NCBI GenBank assembly: GCA_031267115.1
Contig: JAIRZS010000183.1
Span: forward strand, 1-8,029
Length of the DNA: 8,029 bases
DNA from: Treponema sp.
GTDB lineage: Bacteria > Spirochaetota > Spirochaetia > Treponematales > Breznakiellaceae
Direction: 5' to 3'
Position 1 is the stretch's first letter; each line of letters begins with the position of its first letter. Made by a program: the position numbers and the translations under genes. Below the pieces are notes generated by a model. The model ran no database searches, had not been told where the DNA came from, and saw only the letters and a program-made list of their open reading frames with translations. Of the stretch, positions 5,337-8,029 are shown piece after piece.

Positions 5337-7199
5337 ATGCAAAAAATACCCGTTTTTTTGTGGAAATTCGAACGGGGATTTTGCTGTTTCTCCCTGATCT
5401 GCCTTGCCCTGCTGCCCGCCTCGGAGGCATTCCTTCGGGTATTCTTTCATTCCCGGGTACCCGCGTCCCCGGGGCTTATTGTGCATCTGCTGCTTGCCCT
5501 TGGGCTTCTCGCGGGGATGATCACCACCAGGGAAGGGGATCACCTTTCCATCGGGCTTGTGCAGTACAGTTCCAATGAAAAACTGAAGAGAATATTCGCC
5601 GTTATTTCGGGCCTCCTGTCCGCCTTTACCGTTACTGTTTTTGCCTGGTGTTCGGCTTCCTTTATTAAAATCTACCTTTCCCCCGGCCAGATGATCGGCT
5701 TTATCCCCGACCAGGTTTTTGCCCTGGTTATGCCCATAGGCTATGCCGTAATGGCCTTCTGTTTTGCCCGCCTGACCCCGCTCCGGGGGAAAGCCCGGGT
5801 ACTGCCGGCGCTGGCCGTCCTGCTGGGGACTGTCTGTTCCCTGCCGGTTATTTTCAAATTTCTCTGGGGTTTCAATATCCCGGACTTTGGCTACAGCATA
5901 AACGACGCATTTTTCACCCTGGCCGGGCAATTCAAAACCCCGGCTCTGATAATCCTTATCCTGGCGGCCCTGGCCGGGACGCCTCTTTTCGTGGTTATCG
6001 GGGCGGCGGCGCTGATCTTTATCCAGGGATCCGGCGGTGAAATTGACGTTGTTTCCAACCAGATATACACGGCCCTGACCCAGAGCAGTTTTGTCGCCAT
6101 CCCCCTCTTTACCTTGGCGGGTTTTTTTCTTTCCGAAAGCAGAGCCGGGGAACGGCTGATGTTCTGTTTCAAAAGCCTTTTCGGCTGGTTTCCGGGGGGC
6201 ATGATCATTGCGGCAGTGTGCATGTGCACCTTCCTGACCTCCTTTACCGGCGCTTCCGGCGTAACCATCCTTGCCCTGGGGGGCATTCTCTATATGGCGC
6301 TTTCGGAAAATTCCGCCTATCCGCCGAAATTTTCCATAGGCCTCCTTACCGCCTCGGGCAGTATAGGCATCCTTTTCCCCCCAAGCCTCGCCATCATCCT
6401 GGTGGGGGCCGCTACCAGGACCAACACCATCCACCTCTTCCTGGGGGGTATATTCCCCGGCCTTATCCTGGCGGCGGGGACGGCGCTCTTCGGGATTGTC
6501 ATTTCGGTTAAAGCAAAGGTCCCCCGGGAACCCTTTAGCCTGAAAAAGGCGGGGGCCGCCCTTAAAAATTCGCTTTTGGAGATACTGCTCCCCCTTCTCC
6601 TTATCGCGGGCTATTTTTCCGGGATCCTGTCGCTGGTGGAAATAGGCGCGGCGGCGGCGATCTACGCCTTCGTAGTGGAGGTATTCGTCTTCAGGGATAT
6701 CAGGCTGTCCGAAATCCGCCGGGTTTTCGCGAAGGCGCTCCCCATCATCGGGGGCATACTCTCCATCCTCGCCCTCGCCCAGGCCCTGTCCTACTACATC
6801 GTGGATACCCAGGGGCCGGAACGCTTTGCCCGGTGGATACAGGGCGCGGTTTCCTCAAAATACGCCTTCCTCTTAATTCTGAATATATCCCTCCTTATTA
6901 CCGGCTGCCTTATCGACATTTTTTCCGCGATCCTTATTGTACTGCCCCTTATCTTCCCCCTGGGAACAGCCTATGGCATAAACCCGGTACATTTGGGGAT
7001 TATCTTCCTTATTAATATGGAGGCGGGTTTCCTGACCCCCCCGGTAGGGATGAACCTCTTCCTTGCCAGCTACCGTTTTAGAAAGCCCTTTGTAGAAGTC
7101 GCCCGCTACGCATTCCCCTTCCTGCTTATACAGATGGCGGTGGTTTTTATCGTTACCTATGTACCAATCCTTTCGACCTGCCTGACAAAGTTTTACTAA
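5337..7199 (+). CDS. TRAP transporter fused permease, DctQ-DctM
   Basis: The 620-residue membrane protein joins the small and large TRAP subunits. Residues 1-145 form the DctQ part with about four membrane segments (near 13-33, 46-64, 86-110, 124-145). A further hydrophobic segment (156-175) probably links the halves. From about 200 on is the DctM part, with IPLFTLAGFF (255-264), a TSFTGASGV loop (301-309), SIGILFPPSLAII (342-354) and GFLTPPVGMNLFLA (564-577), all typical of the ion-coupled transport domain. It should import the solute handed over by the receptor, driven by a sodium or proton gradient; TRAP systems use no ATP. The start at 5337 is one base after the receptor stop, so the two genes are almost certainly co-translated. 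The ribosome site is weak (gcagg, 5325-5329). An in-frame ATG at 5235 lies within the receptor gene and would add residues before the first membrane segment. Confidence 0.9.
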   Translation: MQKIPVFLWKFERGFCCFSLICLALLPASEAFLRVFFHSRVPASPGLIVHLLLALGLLAGMITTREGDHLSIGLVQYSSNEKLKRIFAVISGLLSAFTVTVFAWCSASFIKIYLSPGQMIGFIPDQVFALVMPIGYAVMAFCFARLTPLRGKARVLPALAVLLGTVCSLPVIFKFLWGFNIPDFGYSINDAFFTLAGQFKTPALIILILAALAGTPLFVVIGAAALIFIQGSGGEIDVVSNQIYTALTQSSFVAIPLFTLAGFFLSESRAGERLMFCFKSLFGWFPGGMIIAAVCMCTFLTSFTGASGVTILALGGILYMALSENSAYPPKFSIGLLTASGSIGILFPPSLAIILVGAATRTNTIHLFLGGIFPGLILAAGTALFGIVISVKAKVPREPFSLKKAGAALKNSLLEILLPLLLIAGYFSGILSLVEIGAAAAIYAFVVEVFVFRDIRLSEIRRVFAKALPIIGGILSILALAQALSYYIVDTQGPERFARWIQGAVSSKYAFLLILNISLLITGCLIDIFSAILIVLPLIFPLGTAYGINPVHLGIIFLINMEAGFLTPPVGMNLFLASYRFRKPFVEVARYAFPFLLIQMAVVFIVTYVPILSTCLTKFY

Positions 7200-7216
7200 G
7201 GGCCGGAGATCCTTGA

Positions 7217-7238
7217 AAGGGCTAAAGCCCTTACGGAG
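7217..7238 (+). promoter_or_regulatory. Short hairpin followed by the acyltransferase ribosome site
   Basis: AAGGGC and GCCCTT form a 6-bp stem with loop TAAA (7217-7232), directly followed by ACGGAG, whose GGAG core (7235-7238) lies 7 nt before the ATG at 7246. There is no T run, so it is not a normal terminator. It may stabilise or separate the transcript between permease and acyltransferase. The ribosome site itself is well supported. Confidence 0.5.
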
Positions 7239-7245
7239 TTTATAC

Positions 7246-8029
7246 ATGAAACACGATCCCGGCGGCGCCCCCTATGTACCGCAGCTTAACCTGAAATACC
7301 CCGCCAACCCTGACGAACACATGATTCTCAAGCCAAAGGAACTCGACATCTCCATAGACGAACACTATCCGTTTCTCGACAAGTCCCCGGGTTTCAGGAT
7401 AATGAGCGCCCTTCTCTACCTGGGGATATTTACCCTGGTGTTCCTTATTTCCCCCGTCCGTTTCGGGCTCAGGATCAGGGGGCGGGCCAATCTAAAGAAG
7501 AACCGGGAGCTGTTCCGCAACGGAGCCATGACCGTGTCCAACCACGTCCTGCGCTGGGATTTTTTAATTATCCTCCAGGCGGTACATTTCCGGCGGCTGT
7601 ATTTCCCGGCCTGGAAGGAAAATATTTCAGGCCCCGACCGGGGCCTTATCCGCCTGGCCGGGGGTATTCCGGTACCTACGGATGTTCACACAATCCGGTA
7701 CTTTAACAACGCTTTCGACGAACTCCATAAACGGAAAAAATGGTTCCATGTATTCCCCGAAGGCAGCAACTGGCCTTACTACCGGCCCATACGCCCCTTT
7801 AAAAAGGGCATGTTCAGTATGGCCTACAAGTACAATATTCCCGTTATACCCATGGCCTTTTCATACCGCCCGCCCCGGGGACTCTACCGGCTGTTCAATC
7901 ATGACAAACCCCTTATCACCCTGAACATAGGGGAGCCTATTATGCCGGACCGTAGTCTGATCAGGAGGGAAGCGACGGCCCTGCTCCGCGAACAGTGCCA
8001 CAAACAGATCGTCTGCCTTGCGGGAATCC
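7246..8029 (+). CDS. PlsC-type 1-acylglycerol-3-phosphate acyltransferase family protein (truncated by window edge)
   Basis: From ATG 7246 the frame stays open for 261 codons to the window end. After about 50 soluble residues comes one hydrophobic segment (52-70), then the acyltransferase core. SNHVLRWDF carries the catalytic H-x4-D pair (H100, D105), and FPEGSNW (170-176) is the glycerophosphate-binding block, usually FPEGTRS. Family members move an acyl group to lysophosphatidic acid or a similar acceptor at the inner membrane. GGIPVPTD (139-146) stands where many relatives have a conserved Arg-containing motif, and the Arg of FPEGTR is missing, so the acceptor may differ from the standard one. 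The N-terminal extension before the membrane segment is longer than in minimal PlsC proteins. The gene starts 46 nt after the permease stop and is probably in the same operon. The C-terminus is not visible. Confidence 0.82.
   Translation, partial: MKHDPGGAPYVPQLNLKYPANPDEHMILKPKELDISIDEHYPFLDKSPGFRIMSALLYLGIFTLVFLISPVRFGLRIRGRANLKKNRELFRNGAMTVSNHVLRWDFLIILQAVHFRRLYFPAWKENISGPDRGLIRLAGGIPVPTDVHTIRYFNNAFDELHKRKKWFHVFPEGSNWPYYRPIRPFKKGMFSMAYKYNIPVIPMAFSYRPPRGLYRLFNHDKPLITLNIGEPIMPDRSLIRREATALLREQCHKQIVCLAGI

Noticed and set aside
5310..6434. Long minus-strand open frame opposite the permease
   Set aside because: Antisense shadow. The product is hydrophilic low-complexity sequence opposite a membrane protein, with no recognisable motif.

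Overview
This 8,029-base window looks like a chromosomal piece of a fairly GC-rich spirochaete, most likely a Treponema-like organism. This is inferred from gene style, not from a database match. The clues are a CsgG-like lipoprotein with a loose spirochaetal lipobox, a fused DctQ-DctM TRAP permease behind a periplasmic receptor, a GT4 glycosyltransferase of the diacylglycerol-glucosyltransferase type, and intergenic spaces packed with palindromes.

Layout: (1) At 1-377, minus strand, is the N-terminal part of a lipoprotein gene that runs off the left edge, with a good promoter at 408-436. (2) At 437-1113 is a divergent intergenic region with no convincing gene. It holds a promoter-proximal 12-bp palindrome, two tandem ~147-bp units built of short hairpins plus the start of a third, a perfect 15-bp-stem hairpin, and copy A of a dispersed REP-like element. 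(3) At 1114-3809, plus strand, a GT4 glycosyltransferase overlaps by 13 bp a DEAD-box-type RNA helicase with several non-canonical motifs. (4) At 3810-4309 is a second gene-free stretch, holding a ~130-bp imperfect inverted repeat and copy B of the REP-like element. (5) At 4310-7199, plus strand, is a TRAP transporter: a periplasmic DctP-type receptor followed one base later by a fused DctQM permease. (6) From 7246 to the right edge is a PlsC-type acyltransferase, truncated by the window end.

How the genes may fit together: the first pair (lipid glycosylation enzyme and RNA helicase) is translationally coupled. The second group imports an unknown solute using an ion gradient and is followed closely by a glycerolipid acyltransferase. 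The receptor lacks the arginine that normally binds the substrate carboxylate, so its ligand may not be a simple organic acid. Two enzymes in the window are predicted to act on membrane glycerolipids, but a shared pathway is only a hypothesis.

The most unusual material is non-coding. The tandem hairpin units carry compensatory base changes that keep the stems paired. The two REP-like copies both end exactly 95 nt before a perfect TATAAT. I see no CRISPR array, no tRNA or rRNA gene, no transposase and no obvious new defence system.
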